Positions 1 through 10,921 of a DNA stretch of 64,000 nt are shown one piece after another (the first letter of the stretch is position 1; each line of letters starts with the position of its first letter). Source of the DNA: Sapria himalayana (taxonomy: Eukaryota > Streptophyta > Magnoliopsida > Malpighiales > Rafflesiaceae); NCBI GenBank assembly GCA_029783825.1, contig JAREIK010002450.1, positions 2,046,539-2,110,538 on the forward strand, read 5' to 3'. Below the pieces are notes generated by a model. The model did no database searches. It was not told the origin of the DNA and saw only the letters and a list, made by a program, of their open reading frames with translations. The translations under genes were made by a program, and so were the position numbers.

Positions 1-111
1 TATTAAACAACCTGAAAGCTAATTTTTTGAGCTAGCTCCATCCATCGTAAAACAAAAAAAAAATGACTATCCTTGAATCGTCAAAATTAAAGGAATTAAA
101 GGACAGCATTC

Positions 112-298
112 AAATAATCAACAATTCAGCTACAGAGAATGACATCGCTTGGCAGTGGTTAACGAACCACTGCCAAGCGAACCAATAAAAAACAATTGTT
201 GGTTAGCGAATTAACAATTCAAATAATCAAAATGCAGAACGCAAAATCATGAAGAATGACCTCCAGAACCATCTTTGGCAGTGGTTAGCGAGCCGGGT
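112..298. repeat. Imperfect local tandem duplication
   Basis: The stretch 112-169 (CAAATAATCAACAATTC, then a GAATGAC motif, then TTGGCAGTGGTTAACGAACC) is repeated imperfectly at about 225-298 (CAAATAATC, GAATGAC, then TTGGCAGTGGTTAGCGAGCC). The second copy covers the end of the minus-strand reading frame at 247-545, so the first is probably a duplicated piece of that exon end and 3' flank. Confidence 0.6.
145..180. repeat. Perfect 16-bp inverted repeat (hairpin)
   Basis: TCGCTTGGCAGTGGTT at 145-160 is followed by AACG (161-164) and its exact reverse complement at 165-180. The arm sequence matches the duplicated exon-end motif at 275-290, so the hairpin probably arose by inverted duplication of local sequence. 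It lies in the presumed 3' flank or 3' UTR of the minus-strand exon at 247-545. Confidence 0.85.
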
Positions 299-545
299 GA
301 GCTTTTACGGACTCCACTACCCGGTAGGGAGGGCTTCTGTTTAACAGAATTCTTCGTGATTGAGTTCCCAGAATAAGACTTGTCAACTTTGCTGATGGGG
401 ACGGAACTTCTTCCGCAAGTCCCATTTCTGTAATTTCCTACAGCTGTGGAATCCATTGGTAAGTGATGAAACAAGGGCAAGCTTGCTTTTCGTATATCGT
501 TTGAAGTGAATAAATGAAATGGCAATGAATCAAGCAAGCTCCAAC
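247..545 (-). CDS. Possible terminal exon of an unrecognised gene
   Basis: The minus strand is open for 98 codons from a consensus-like 3' splice site (pyrimidine-rich tract then CTGAG, exon beginning at 545) to a TGA at 247-249. No ATG opens the frame: the first start-like codon is TTG, and a TGA lies just upstream of the splice site, so an internal start is unlikely and a last exon is the better reading. The peptide is rich in Ser, Lys, Gly and Pro, with runs such as SLPGSGVRKSSPGSL, and looks disordered. Its base composition is more balanced than that of the surrounding DNA. I do not recognise the family. No upstream exon is visible in the next kilobases, which are transposon-filled. It could be a long-intron gene, an exon cut off by the MULE inserted 54 bp upstream, or chance. 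Confidence 0.3.
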
Positions 546-589
546 CTCAGAGAAGTAGAGATAAAATTGTTATATATCGAGACAATAGA

Positions 590-598
590 GGAAATTAA
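590..598. repeat. Left target-site duplication of MULE (9 bp)
   Basis: GGAAATTAA at 590-598 pairs with AGAAACTAA at 1683-1691, 7 of 9 identical with two transitions. Nine-base duplications are characteristic of Mutator-like elements. Confidence 0.6.
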
Positions 599-1682
599 GA
601 GTTTTGTACGAAAATTATGTATTTAAAATAAAAAATCTAAAATTTAGTACGGTTTCAAAAATATGTTTGAACTTGCGTCTGGAAACAGCGTGGCAAAAGC
701 CCGTTGTTGTGAACGTCGATCATTGCCACGCTGTTGATTTTTTAAAATATGAGACCGGCGTTGTGAATGTTGGCTATTAAAAACACTATAGAGATCTTAT
801 TATGCTCCTCGCCCCCAGTCCCTCTACCCTCACATGTCTCCCCTCACTCGTCTGCCCTCACCTCTTACCCATCTCTTCCCACCCCTCTCCCCCCACCCAT
901 TTCTAGGAGCTCCTTCGTAGAGCTCAATGGAACTTCACGAGGGAGCTAGACAAAATTCCTCGAGCGCACTAGAGCTAGACAGAAATCCACGAAAGAGCTC
1001 CAATGAACTCGACGTGGATCTCGAGGAGCTCTGTCAAACCCGACGACGGAGCTCCAAGAGCTCCACGAAGAAACTCAATGGAGCTCTATCTTGGAACTCA
1101 ATGGAGCACTATCATGGAGTTCGACGGAGCTCCATGTCAAGCTAGCTGGAGTTCACTGGAATTCCATGAAAAAAACTCGTTTAGCTCAATAAGCTCCACG
1201 ATCGAGCTCACTGGAGCTCGACAGTGGAGCTCACCAGAGCTCGACAAATATCCATGAAATAGCTCGTCGAGCTCCAACGAGCTTGACATGGAGCTTGAGG
1301 AGCTCGATCGAGCTCAACAGAACTCCACATCGAGCTCGTTCGATGAGCTTCACGAATGAGCTTTAGGAAACGGGCATGGGGAGAGGGGTGGGAAGAGAGG
1401 GGCAAGAGGTGAGGGTAGATAGGCAAAGAAAGATGAGCAATGGTAAAGGGGCAAGGGGCGAAGGGTGTGAGGCGTAATGGGATCTCCACAGTATTTTCAA
1501 TAGCCGTCATTTGCAACGCTAACCTCTTATTTTTAAAAATCAACAGCATGGCAATGACCGCAGTTCACAACAACGAGCATTGTCACACATTGTTTCTAGA
1601 CGTGCTAATTTGAGCATATTTTTCAAACTAGCCTTAAATTTTAGATTTTTTATTTTAAATGCATTATTTCCATACAAAACTC
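599..1682. mobile_element. Non-autonomous Mutator-like (MULE) element, GAGCTC-rich core
   Basis: The element starts GAGTTTTGTACG and ends with its near reverse complement CATACAAAACTC. The terminal inverted repeats run about 165 bp (599-765 and about 1515-1682) and include a secondary block, AACAGCGTGGCAA against TTGCCATGCTGTT. Inside them a C-rich tract on the left (about 785-900) mirrors a G-rich tract on the right (about 1375-1465), so most of the element could fold back on itself. The centre (about 905-1350) is crowded with GAGCTC and AGCTC in both orientations. Imperfect 9-bp duplications flank it. No transposase is present. The reading frames inside follow the low-complexity core and are not credible genes. 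It shares core composition and layout with the elements at 60409-63570 but has different end sequences. Confidence 0.75.
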
Positions 1683-1691
1683 AGAAACTAA

Positions 1692-2104
1692 TGGGTGTCA
1701 ATGGAGAAAAATTATACATCAATTACTAAATATTTTGAATTTAAAAACCTGATTTAAAAATGTAGAATTATTTTTATGATGTATGAATTATAATAATTAG
1801 TAAAATTATATTTTCCTTTCCCAAACCAAAAATAATTAATATTTAATACCCAAATAAATTAATGTTTGAGTCAAGCACCACAACAAATAATATTATGTCT
1901 TGAAATATTAAAAATAATAAACTCGATACCCCTTACCATGTCACACAAACACTAACAATTTCAAAAAAACAATTTTTTTGAAAATAGTGTACACATTAAG
2001 TATAACATTTATGTATGAATATATAAATATTTATATAAAAATGTTATATAATATTATATGTAACCATTAAATAGTTGTATTTTTATACATTTATGTTATG
2101 GATT
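1692..2104. other. AT-rich intergenic DNA
   Basis: No gene is visible. Segments such as the stretch near 1900-2000 (AATAATAAACTCGAT, then GTGTACACATTA) recur at about 4880-4980, so this is old repeat DNA related to the copy at 4.4-5 kb. Confidence 0.5.
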
Positions 2105-2515
2105 GATTAAGATTTAACATGAAAACCAAGAATTGAGTCGGAGTTTGTCTCCAGACCAATAATATTAATTAATTTGACATGTATCTTTCAAAATCTTTTA
2201 TTTTTCATTGTTAGAAAATTTATCCAAAAACATGTGGTGGATTCCAAATAATTTTGTAGATTTATATATTTTTTGACCAAAATATATAAATATAAATATA
2301 TTTCAAACTATCTGAAATATATGTATAAATAATCATAAATAAAAATGCCCATATGTTTATATATGTATATACATTATCTATAATATATATATATATATTT
2401 ATTTATTTATTTATAAATTACCACCACAAGCACACATAATTATAAACAAGTATTACTATTATACCCCTAAAATGGCAAAATATTTATACAATTAAACACA
2501 TAATGTAAAATATTT
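2105..2515 (+). repeat. Direct repeat, copy 1 (~400 bp)
   Basis: This stretch matches 4456-4872 in order: AAACCAAGAAT, TTGTTAGAAAATTTATCC, TGACCAAAATA, a short TA/CA microsatellite, ATAAATTACCACCACAA and an AATTAAACAC end. The copies are clearly related but diverged, and their microsatellites differ (TA here, CA there). They could be the two LTRs of a short element or a segmental duplication. I see no coding sequence or clear LTR ends. Confidence 0.6.
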
Positions 2516-2834
2516 TAATGTCCATAACACAGTTCAAAGTTTAAATGGTTAATATAATTGAAAACATCTTTTGTGGTGTTTAATTTTTTCGATATTTCTC
2601 TGAAAATTTTCAAGCATCATGAGCACTACAAGCACATTACAAAATCCACATGAACAATCTTTTAATAAATACCATACTTCCATTACACCCCATATCCACC
2701 ACACAAACCCTACATGAACCCCACACGAACCCTACATGAACCCCACACAAACACCACATGAACACCACATGAATATTAGTTCTTTCTGTGCAAGTCATCC
2801 AACACAAGAGGTGAGAAGTAAACATTCTCTCTCA
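2516..2834. repeat. AT-rich DNA with a CCCCACATGAA minisatellite
   Basis: At about 2690-2775 a short degenerate unit (ACCCTACATGAACCCCACAC and variants) repeats about five times. It creates a false minus-strand reading frame (2637-2825) rich in Cys, Val and Gly. Nothing else is recognised. Confidence 0.6.
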
Positions 2835-2892
2835 ATTAGTTATGCATCATTTTTGAGGTGAGAAGAAACCTCAAAAATGATGCATAACTAAT
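2835..2892. repeat. Perfect 25-bp inverted repeat with 8-nt loop
   Basis: The arm at 2835-2859 (ATTAGTTATGCATCATTTTT plus GAGGT) is exactly complementary to 2868-2892, with loop GAGAAGAA at 2860-2867. A perfect hairpin this long in otherwise diverged repeat DNA suggests recent origin or constraint. Confidence 0.9.
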
Positions 2893-4455
2893 CATTTTTG
2901 AGTTACAGCAAATAAACTCGGCAAATATCAAACCCCACATCTACAAATATAATTTCCAAAAAAAAATCATAATTCACATGACTTTTAGATTTCCTTATTT
3001 ACAAATGATTACATATCTCTTTTTATTTACATTTTAGCATGTCTTAGTATGTGTTGTTTTGATTGTTTTCAAATCAAGTTATATAATAAAAAAATTTATT
3101 TTTTTATTTAAAATATTAATTATACCTCATTAAACGTGAGCACTCATACTCTCGTTTAAAATTCAAATTAAAATAAAAATCAAAACCAAACCAAACAAAA
3201 AAACTTAAATCAAATATAAAATAATTCAATTTATCCCAAACCCAAGCATACCTAATAATATCTCCCTCTGTTCTATTTGGGTAGACCAAGATATGTTCTT
3301 GGTTTAAATTAAAACAAACTAAGTTATAGTGAATTTATATTATCTCATATACTATAAAAGCATTTCTAGTTCTTCATACAAAAAAATATTTTCTAGAAAT
3401 TAATGGCAATCAAATAGCAACTTGAGATCTCCACCCTTCCTTCCAAGCCACCAAATTGCCCTTGATCCAATTGATCTTGGAATGTAGTCAGAGTAAAAGT
3501 ATTAACTTTTAGCTTTCAACCCATAAGCTTCCCTTTGATTATTGCGATCTCAATGAGATGTTGGAATAAAAATTATATCATTGGGGATTCCTTCAAGATT
3601 ATTACTTGTTTCAGAATAATACTTGAAGAATTTAGATTGATCATACTTAGTTTCCTCAAAGGAGGAGGTAAAGGCATCACAATTATATAGCTTATGATAT
3701 CACTACCAGTTGTCCTACTATCACTAAATGACTTTCAGATATTAACTATTAGTTGCTTTATTACTGAAAGTTGGTATATCACACAAATGTATCAAGATTA
3801 ATGCATCTCAAAGTCAATGCTTAGAATATCTCATCAAATATGTACTGTTCTGAGCTAATCCTAGCTTAGGTAATATTAAAAAAATATATTTTTTTATCCC
3901 TTCGTATGGTCATCAACCCTTTTACCAAGTTCCATTGGTTTTTCCCTAATTTATTAATGTGACCCATACTATCCAACTTTCATACTGACAAGAGGTTCAT
4001 TCCAACATATGAGATATTGAGGATATCCTTGAGAAGCAATCGATATCATGTATTTTTCTTAAAACAAACATCATTAATACTCATTATTCTCGATGTCTTT
4101 ATATCGTCGATCCTAACTAATAGTTAATACACAGTCTCAGGACAAAAATGTTATAAACCAATCAAGGTTCGAAGTGATATGCAAGATGACTATTTATAGT
4201 GTAATTTATTTCACTTAGCTTCATTCATACTTGACTTAAAATCACTAAGAGTCGGTTCAAGTAAGTCACTTATCATTAAAAAAGTTGTCATTTTTATTTT
4301 TCATGATAAATAGTTGAGTGGTTCCAACCTATTCATTATGAGTGAATTATTTTCTTTATTCATCCCAAAGAAAATAATCCAATCCTTGAAAATAAAAATT
4401 TTAAAAAAAATCAAAAAAAAAAAAATCAATCTATGATATCACTTATTAGGGATCG
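2893..4455. other. Unclassified AT-rich DNA
   Basis: No open reading frame of note and no recognised domain on either strand. About 3290-4400 has somewhat more balanced composition than its surroundings and lies between the two direct-repeat copies, so it may be the interior of an old non-coding retroelement. I could not place primer-binding or polypurine sites. Confidence 0.3.
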
Positions 4456-4737
4456 ACCAATTTTAGCCTAAAAACCAAGAATAGAGTCAGAATGTTTCTT
4501 TAGCCCAACAAAATTAATTAATTTTGTTATTTTCTTTTAAAATATTTTGTTTTTTATTGTTAGAAAATTTATCCAAAAATATTCAGCAAATTACAAATCA
4601 CTTTTTGGGTTTACAATTTTTCTGACCAAAATACGTAAATGATGGAAAGTATATTTTAAACTATTCAAAATATATAAATATAATTATGTATAAATGAATC
4701 TGCCCAAATTTTTATATATGTATATATTTTATCTATA

Positions 4738-4782
<45 letters not shown>

Positions 4783-4872
4783 CATAACTATAAATTACCA
4801 CCACAACTTCATACAATTACAAACAAATATTTAGCCCCCAAAATGATAGAAAATTCACATAATTAAACACAA
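4456..4872 (+). repeat. Direct repeat, copy 2 (~400 bp), with (CA)n
   Basis: This is the second copy of the repeat at 2105-2515, with the same order of motifs. It contains a (CA)n tract at 4740-4770 followed by (TA)n where copy 1 has only TA repeats. Confidence 0.6.
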
Positions 4873-5869
4873 ACATTTAAAAATAATAAACTCAAAAATA
4901 CTCTTTACCATGATACACAAACATTTTAAAAATTTCAAAAAAAAAACTATTTTTTTTCAAATATAGTGTACACATTAGGTATGCTATTTTCAAAAATAAT
5001 AAACTCGATATATATAAACAAATAACTTTTATAATGTTTATGTATGCATGAATAAACATTTATATATAAATGTTATATGTAAACAATAAATGGTTATATA
5101 TTTATACATTTATATAGTATTTATGTATGTTATATAGTATTTATGAAACATTATATATAAACATGCATATATGTATATGTTATATAAATATTATAGATTT
5201 TTGTGTTATAAATGTTATGTAAATAATGATATAATATTTATAAATTTATAAACATATAAATATATTGAACACAACATACCTAACACATATATAATTTCCA
5301 AAAATAATATCTTGAGCTTGTTTTTAAAGATGACATTACATGGTAAGAATATTTCTAAATTTACCATTTTTAGTACAATAAAACATAATTATTCTTTATA
5401 TTGGTGCATTAAATTGAAATATTAAATTTTTTGATTTCTAAATCTTAATTATTTTAAAATTGGGGCAGGGAAACATAATTTTCCCTAAATAATTAATGAT
5501 GAAAAAATAAATAATATATGATTCATGAAAAGCGTCAAATTTTTTTTTTGGAAATTATGCTTAAATAAATAAATTGTAAAAAAATATCTAAAATATCTTT
5601 TTATGATGTACCTTCTAGTTTTAAAAAATTAAATTTTTTATTCTCTTATCTGTCTATTTTCTTCCATATCCTCTATTACTCCCTCCTCTCTTGTCAATCC
5701 TTGTTCCCTCTTTCTCTATGTCACACATTCTCTCTGTCTCTCCCTTTGTGTTACTCTCTCCCTTCCACATATATCTTTGCCTCTATATCCCTCCGACCTC
5801 TCTTTTTCTTATCTGATTATTATATATAACACAAGTGTAATATATATATATATAAAACAACATATATCT
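4873..5869. other. AT-rich DNA, no gene seen
   Basis: 4873-5000 continues the similarity to 1860-2000. From about 5640 to 5790 the plus strand is a pyrimidine-rich (CTCTCTC/CCCTC) stretch. No coding or RNA gene is evident. Confidence 0.4.
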
Positions 5870-5932
5870 AAAACACATACATTAGTGTGTGTGTGTGTGT
5901 GTACATCATGGTTAATATATATACTATTATAT

Positions 5933-6027
<95 letters not shown>

Positions 6028-6200
6028 CTATAAATGAATATATTTTACATTATATATTATTGTTTATATACACTTGTATTATATATGTGTGTGTGTGTGT
6101 CTTAGTATATATATGGATATGAGACTATGAGTGTGTGTGTGTGTGTATCATTGTGTGTGTGTGTGTGTATTGATGTGAGTGTGTGTGTGTGTCTATATAT
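5870..6200. repeat. Compound (TG)n/(CA)n/(TA)n microsatellite cluster
   Basis: The main tract is an uninterrupted (CA)n at 5936-6026, about 45 units, preceded by (GT)n near 5885-5902 and followed by several shorter (GT)n runs to 6193. The Thr-His repeat reading frame across 5777-6037 is an artefact of this tract. Confidence 0.95.
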
Positions 6201-6300
6201 ATATCATAGTAAATAAAAAATAGTAATATATAATTTTGTTATATATATATAGCATTGTGTATATACACAATTTTATTATATCAATATACACCAAGATAAA

Positions 6301-6660
6301 CAAAGAAAATGAGAGGGAGAAAGAAAGACAAAAATAAAGGAGGATAATGAAAGAAAGAATGGAGAGAAATAAATGAAAAAAGAAAGGAGGATAATGAAAG
6401 AAAGAATGGAGAGAAATAAATGAAAAAAGAAAGGAGGATAATGAAAGATATGATTTGGAGAGAGAAATAATAGGTGTTAATAAACAAGTAGAACCAAAAG
6501 AAATCAAAGTAAAATAAAAAGAAGAAATAAAACAAACATATTAAGAACAACAACAACAATAATAATAATAATATAACAAAATAAATAATAATAATAATGA
6601 ATAAGAAGAATAATAATAAAAATAAAAAGAATACAAAGATAATGACGATCTTGATGAAAC
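6301..6660. repeat. Purine-rich tract with 47-bp tandem repeat
   Basis: A 47-bp purine-rich unit beginning GGAGGATAATGAAAGAAAGA occurs at 6339-6385 and 6386-6432, with a partial third copy from 6433. AAC/AAT trinucleotide runs follow to about 6640. The minus-strand reading frames here translate a polypyrimidine tract (Ser, Phe, Leu) and are not genes. Confidence 0.9.
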
Positions 6661-7745
6661 ATCTTGTATATCGGTTCAAAGTACCTTGTAATACAATTTC
6701 ACATTTATCTTTTGTGGATGATGCTATTACCTTTTGCAATGGACATGCTTCTCCATTTAGGTAAATATTAACATTTTAACAAGCTATGAAAAAACTTAGG
6801 ACAATGTGCAAATAAGGCAAAAAGTGGAATTTTAATGAGTAAGCATATGCTTAAGACATGAGATAGGAGAAATGAACAAATGATAGGTTTCAAAAAGAAA
6901 TAACATGTTCTTAAATTGGGATATCATATTTTTTGTATAAAGGAGAAGATTGAATATTAAATGATAGAAAATGAAATAGGTATCTCAAGCAATAAGACTT
7001 GTTCTTCATTACAAATATCTCTTTTAGAAAATTAATCATGCAAATTCCAAAAGAAATTTTCAATCGAATTGATGATATCTTTGCTAATTTATTTTAAAGA
7101 GATATATAATTTGGTAAAAAGAGTTATTGGACAAAATGAGAAACTATTTTTATACCTTAAAGAAGAGGGAAAATTAGGTGGGAGAAGGTTAGAACACTAA
7201 ATAAAACATATGATATGTTGGTGGCATTTTCTATCAAGAAATTTTATTGCTTTAGAGTTTATTCTTAGTTATTGCATGCATAAATATCCTTTGCTAATAC
7301 TTCTTAAACTCTTTGAATCGAGATATGTTGGTGCTATTAAGAATTGATTGACAACCAAATAGGTTGGTTGATCAATAGAGAAAAATAGCACATTTAATTT
7401 GGCTGATGGATACCCACATTCTGTCTTCTAACCATTGAAAATTTGTATGGACATAAAATAAAAGGATCAATAAAAGGATAAAAATTAGAATAAAGAGATG
7501 TTGGACTTTTGTTTTGAAGTTTCTAAAAAGAAAAAAAAAAGCACCTGGAATCTGGCCATCATAAGCATTGTTGTCTAAGATTGAGATATACGGAAAGAAA
7601 CTTATTCGAGTAAGTTTTCACTACAAAAAGCTTAGGACATTTTGAGATGGAAAATTAATTTCTACTAGGAACTCATTCACTTGGTAGAAGTAAATCCAAA
7701 AAAAATATCAATTTTACCTTTGCAATTTGGGAAAGACTGCTTGGT
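6661..7745 (+). pseudogene. L1-type LINE reverse transcriptase remnant
   Basis: With frameshifts and stops, the plus strand reads HLSFVDDAITFCNG near 6701-6745, the catalytic F/Y-x-D-D block of a plant L1 reverse transcriptase. At 7025-7095 comes MQIPKEIFNRIDDIFANLF, then a tryptophan/threonine block like the region after the RT domain (near 7110-7230), as in the C-terminal part of plant LINE ORF2. The same sequence appears inverted at about 7985-9060. About 1.05 kb separates the FVDD block from a shared LVEV..GK(G/D) segment in both copies. It is non-functional. Confidence 0.65.
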
Positions 7746-7984
7746 TGTGAGCGAAATAATAAAATATAAAGGAATAATCTAAGAAATACAGAGTATGATA
7801 GGTCTTTAAGAATCTTAATAAAAATATGGTTACTAAAATTGTTATTCTATTTTGTAAAGTGACTAATACAGTAGCAGAATTAGTTAATCAATATGGTTAC
7901 TACCAAATGTGCACATGCATTTCAATCAAATTTCATCCAATCAAGTTGGTGAAATGCCTAGTGATTTTTTTATTTCATCAATAG
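7746..7984. other. Spacer between inverted LINE remnants
   Basis: About 240 bp of AT-rich sequence separates the 3' portions of the two LINE remnants. No poly(A) tail is obvious on either side. Confidence 0.4.
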
Positions 7985-9830
7985 GTAGCCATCCTTTCCC
8001 AATTTGACATATTAAAATCAATATTTTTTTGGGATCAACTTCTACCAAGCAAATGAGTTTCAGGTAGAAATTTGATTTTTCCTGCATAGTAAATTATGAA
8101 GTTTTTCTTTTGAGAACATACTCGAAAAACTTATTTTCCATGTCATGTGATCCTGTATAATAGAGTCTATGATAACTAGATTCTTAATGCATTCATTGTC
8201 AAAAATTCTAAAACAAGGAGGAACAACTCACCATTTTAACTTTCATCTTTTTGTAGATATTTTAATTTTATATACATACAAGTCTCATGCGGTTGAGAAT
8301 TAGTTAATCAACTATGAAACTAAATGTGACATTACAATCTACCAATTACCCAACCTAGTTGATTTATAGTTAATTCTCTTACCTCCAATATATCCTTCTA
8401 ATTCTTTGAATCAAAGAGTGTTGAAAATAAATGTTAGGATGTTTATATGAACATTATCTTTAAGTAAGAAGCTCTAAAATAATAAATTTTTTTGATCAAA
8501 AATTCCACTAATATATCATAAGATACACTTTGTTTGAGTCATCTAATATTCTTACACCTAAACCTCACTCTTCATAAAGTAAACAAATATTATTACATCT
8601 TGTCCAATGAATATTATTCTCAAATTTCATTTTCACTCAAAAGAATTTTGCAAAGATTCATTCAATCCTATTAATAATTCCTTTTGGAATTTGCATAATA
8701 GTTATCATGAAAGAACTTTGTTTATCAAAGTAAGTCTTCCAATGATTCCACGTGAAAAAATCATTTCACTTCCATCCCATAATAATCACCATCATTTTCT
8801 CTACTACATGCTAAAAAACATATATTTTTCCCTGATGGATAAATATGACATTCCAGATTAGAGAATCAGCCACTATTTTTTTTTGAACCCCATGATTCAT
8901 TCACTTTTTTTTCTTGGGCATTTGGCTTGTAACTACTAAACAAAATTGTATTCTTAACTTTATATGCACGATGTACTAAGTTTCTTTCATAGCTATTTAA
9001 AATTTTCACAATTACTCAATTAGAAGAATGTCTCATTATAAAAATAATAATATCATCTACAAAAGACAAACTAGAATTCTATTGAAATTTCACATTAATT
9101 TGAACTAATATGTTGGATGTATCATCAATTTATGCTAAATACTTATAATACAATAAGAAAGAGACTCATGAAAAGAGGGTCTCCTTGATGAATGCCTCTT
9201 AAAGATTTAAAGAAGTTGCATTACTCTTTATATTTAAGAACCAAGAATGCATAATTAAATATTAATCTCTAAATCATATCAATCCAAACTTATTTGAAAC
9301 CAAACTTCCTCATAGTAATAATTAATAATAACCATTATATATTGTCATAAGCTATATACATGTCGATCTTAACAACCACATTATTTATATAATTTTTTTT
9401 CAATTATGTCTTGACCCAAAAGCATATTGTCTGCTAATTATTATTCATTTGACAAAACCCCTTGATTTATGAGAAATAATTAGAAAAAACATTTTTGAAT
9501 ATATTTTAGCAAACATTTTTGAGATAACAATATTCATTACTTTGCAAAGATATATTGGCCTAAAGTCCACACACACATATTGGTTCTCTATTTTGAGAAT
9601 TAACACAATCAAGATAGAAGAATAAATCTCAATAAGAGTAATCTCAACAAAAAAATTAGAAATACTTCAAAAGATATCTACTTTTATAATTCCCAGTATT
9701 CTTGGAAATATTTTTCATTTTATTGATTTGGTCCACTAGCCAAATTAGCCCCATTGTAAAAAATGACTTATTTTAATTCCTCCATTTTGAGTCATTCTAA
9801 GTAACTTATTTTCACTCCCTACTACTAGTT
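7985..9830 (-). pseudogene. L1-type LINE ORF2 remnant (RT and C-terminal region)
   Basis: Reading the minus strand from high to low coordinates gives DFRPISLCKVMN near 9560, GIHQGDPLFMSLFL near 9165-9200, FVDDIIIF near 9040-9066, then MQIPKGIINRIE near 8650-8710 and IHWTRCNNICLLYEE plus a GLGVR-like block near 8510-8610. That order is RT fingers/palm (the QGDP and xDD motifs) then the post-RT region of plant L1 ORF2. Many stops and frameshifts make it dead. It lies tail-to-tail with the remnant at 6661-7745. Confidence 0.7.
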
Positions 9831-10511
9831 TTGGGATAGATCATAGAAAATAATCATCCATGCCTACATCTTCTTATTGTAATATACTTGTAAAGGCACC
9901 CAACGCATGTTGATATACAAGGTTAGAAGATACCTATTTTCCACTTGTATCTTTTAGTCTATAAAGCCATGGTTTTCTTCTCATATGTTTGAAACAAGAT
10001 TGGAAAATGTTACATGCGCATATTGTGGCCAAAAACATCTTCCATTTGTAGTAGTTGAATAAGCATAACTTTTTTTGTGATAAGTAATAAAAAGTACTAT
10101 AAAAAGTTGTACAATGCTAATCTAACTTTAGATTGCAAGCCTCCATAGAATTCGCACATTCAAAGAAATATCTATTTTAATCTTCCGCACATTCAAAGAA
10201 AAGGGGTTAGAAGTTTCCAAGCCTCCATAGAATTCGCAACCTGAATTTTGTAGGGTAGAAAAAAATATATTCTTTGGTTCTTAATCTCCTCAATTTTGCT
10301 ATCAAGAGGAAGATAGCATGTTTGAGAATGTAATCTTGAAACCATATCACCTTTGGCCAAATTAGGTTGTTATTAGGATGTGATTGTATGATAAAGTTAT
10401 ATGTCTCATTTACAATTCTCCATTCATCCCCTAACTAATTACTAGTTCGTTGGCTTGCTTACAACTTCATGTACTATGGATTAAATTATCTTGAACCAAT
10501 ATTAAAGATTA

Positions 10512-10823
10512 TCAAAAAGGAGGATCCTTTTTGGAAGCTTTAATATTCCAAACATTTTGAGAGGTAAGGTAAGAGTGATGGCTCCATTTTATCCATAAAG
10601 AATCTTCTTTTTTAGATATGCACCATAATATTTTTATAAAAAAAGCCTTGTTCCAGATACCTAGGTTTAACAGCCCCAAGTCCTCATGAGACAACGGTGT
10701 GCAAACTTTACTCCATGAGACATTGGGATGGAATCTACTAGTTTTGGGGGCACCCCAAAAGGAATCTTCTATATACACTCTCAATGAATCATAGCTGTTG
10801 AGAGTATAAATATAGAGAACCAA
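10512..10823 (-). pseudogene. LINE ORF2 C-terminal region
   Basis: A 103-residue minus-strand frame shows FWGAPKTSRFHPNVSWSKVC, a DLGLLNLGIWNKA block, then LWCISKKEDSLWIKW. This is the typical (W)G...W..VC.P...GGLG.R....WN.A stretch after the RT domain in plant L1 ORF2. The reading frame is split from the RT part by frameshifts. Confidence 0.75.
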
Positions 10824-10921
10824 TAGCCCTCTATTTTTTGAATAAATGTCCTTAGGAGCTCTAATATTCCTCTAGTTGATTATAATTTTCCTGCCTAAAA
10901 ATATATAGCTGAAATTATTTT

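Noticed and set aside
767..1549. Open frames over the first GAGCTC core
   Set aside because: Low-complexity translation of the MULE core; no conserved start or motif.
2637..2825. Cys-rich small protein on minus
   Set aside because: Arises from the CCCCACATGAA minisatellite; no signal peptide and no conserved spacing.
5777..6037. Frame ending in a long Thr-His repeat
   Set aside because: Direct translation of the (CA)n tract.
6193..6739. Minus-strand Phe/Leu/Ser-rich, membrane-protein-like frames
   Set aside because: Translation of a purine-rich tandem repeat read in reverse.
8607..8861. 84-residue plus-strand frame
   Set aside because: Lies antisense to the LINE ORF2 remnant that explains the sequence better.
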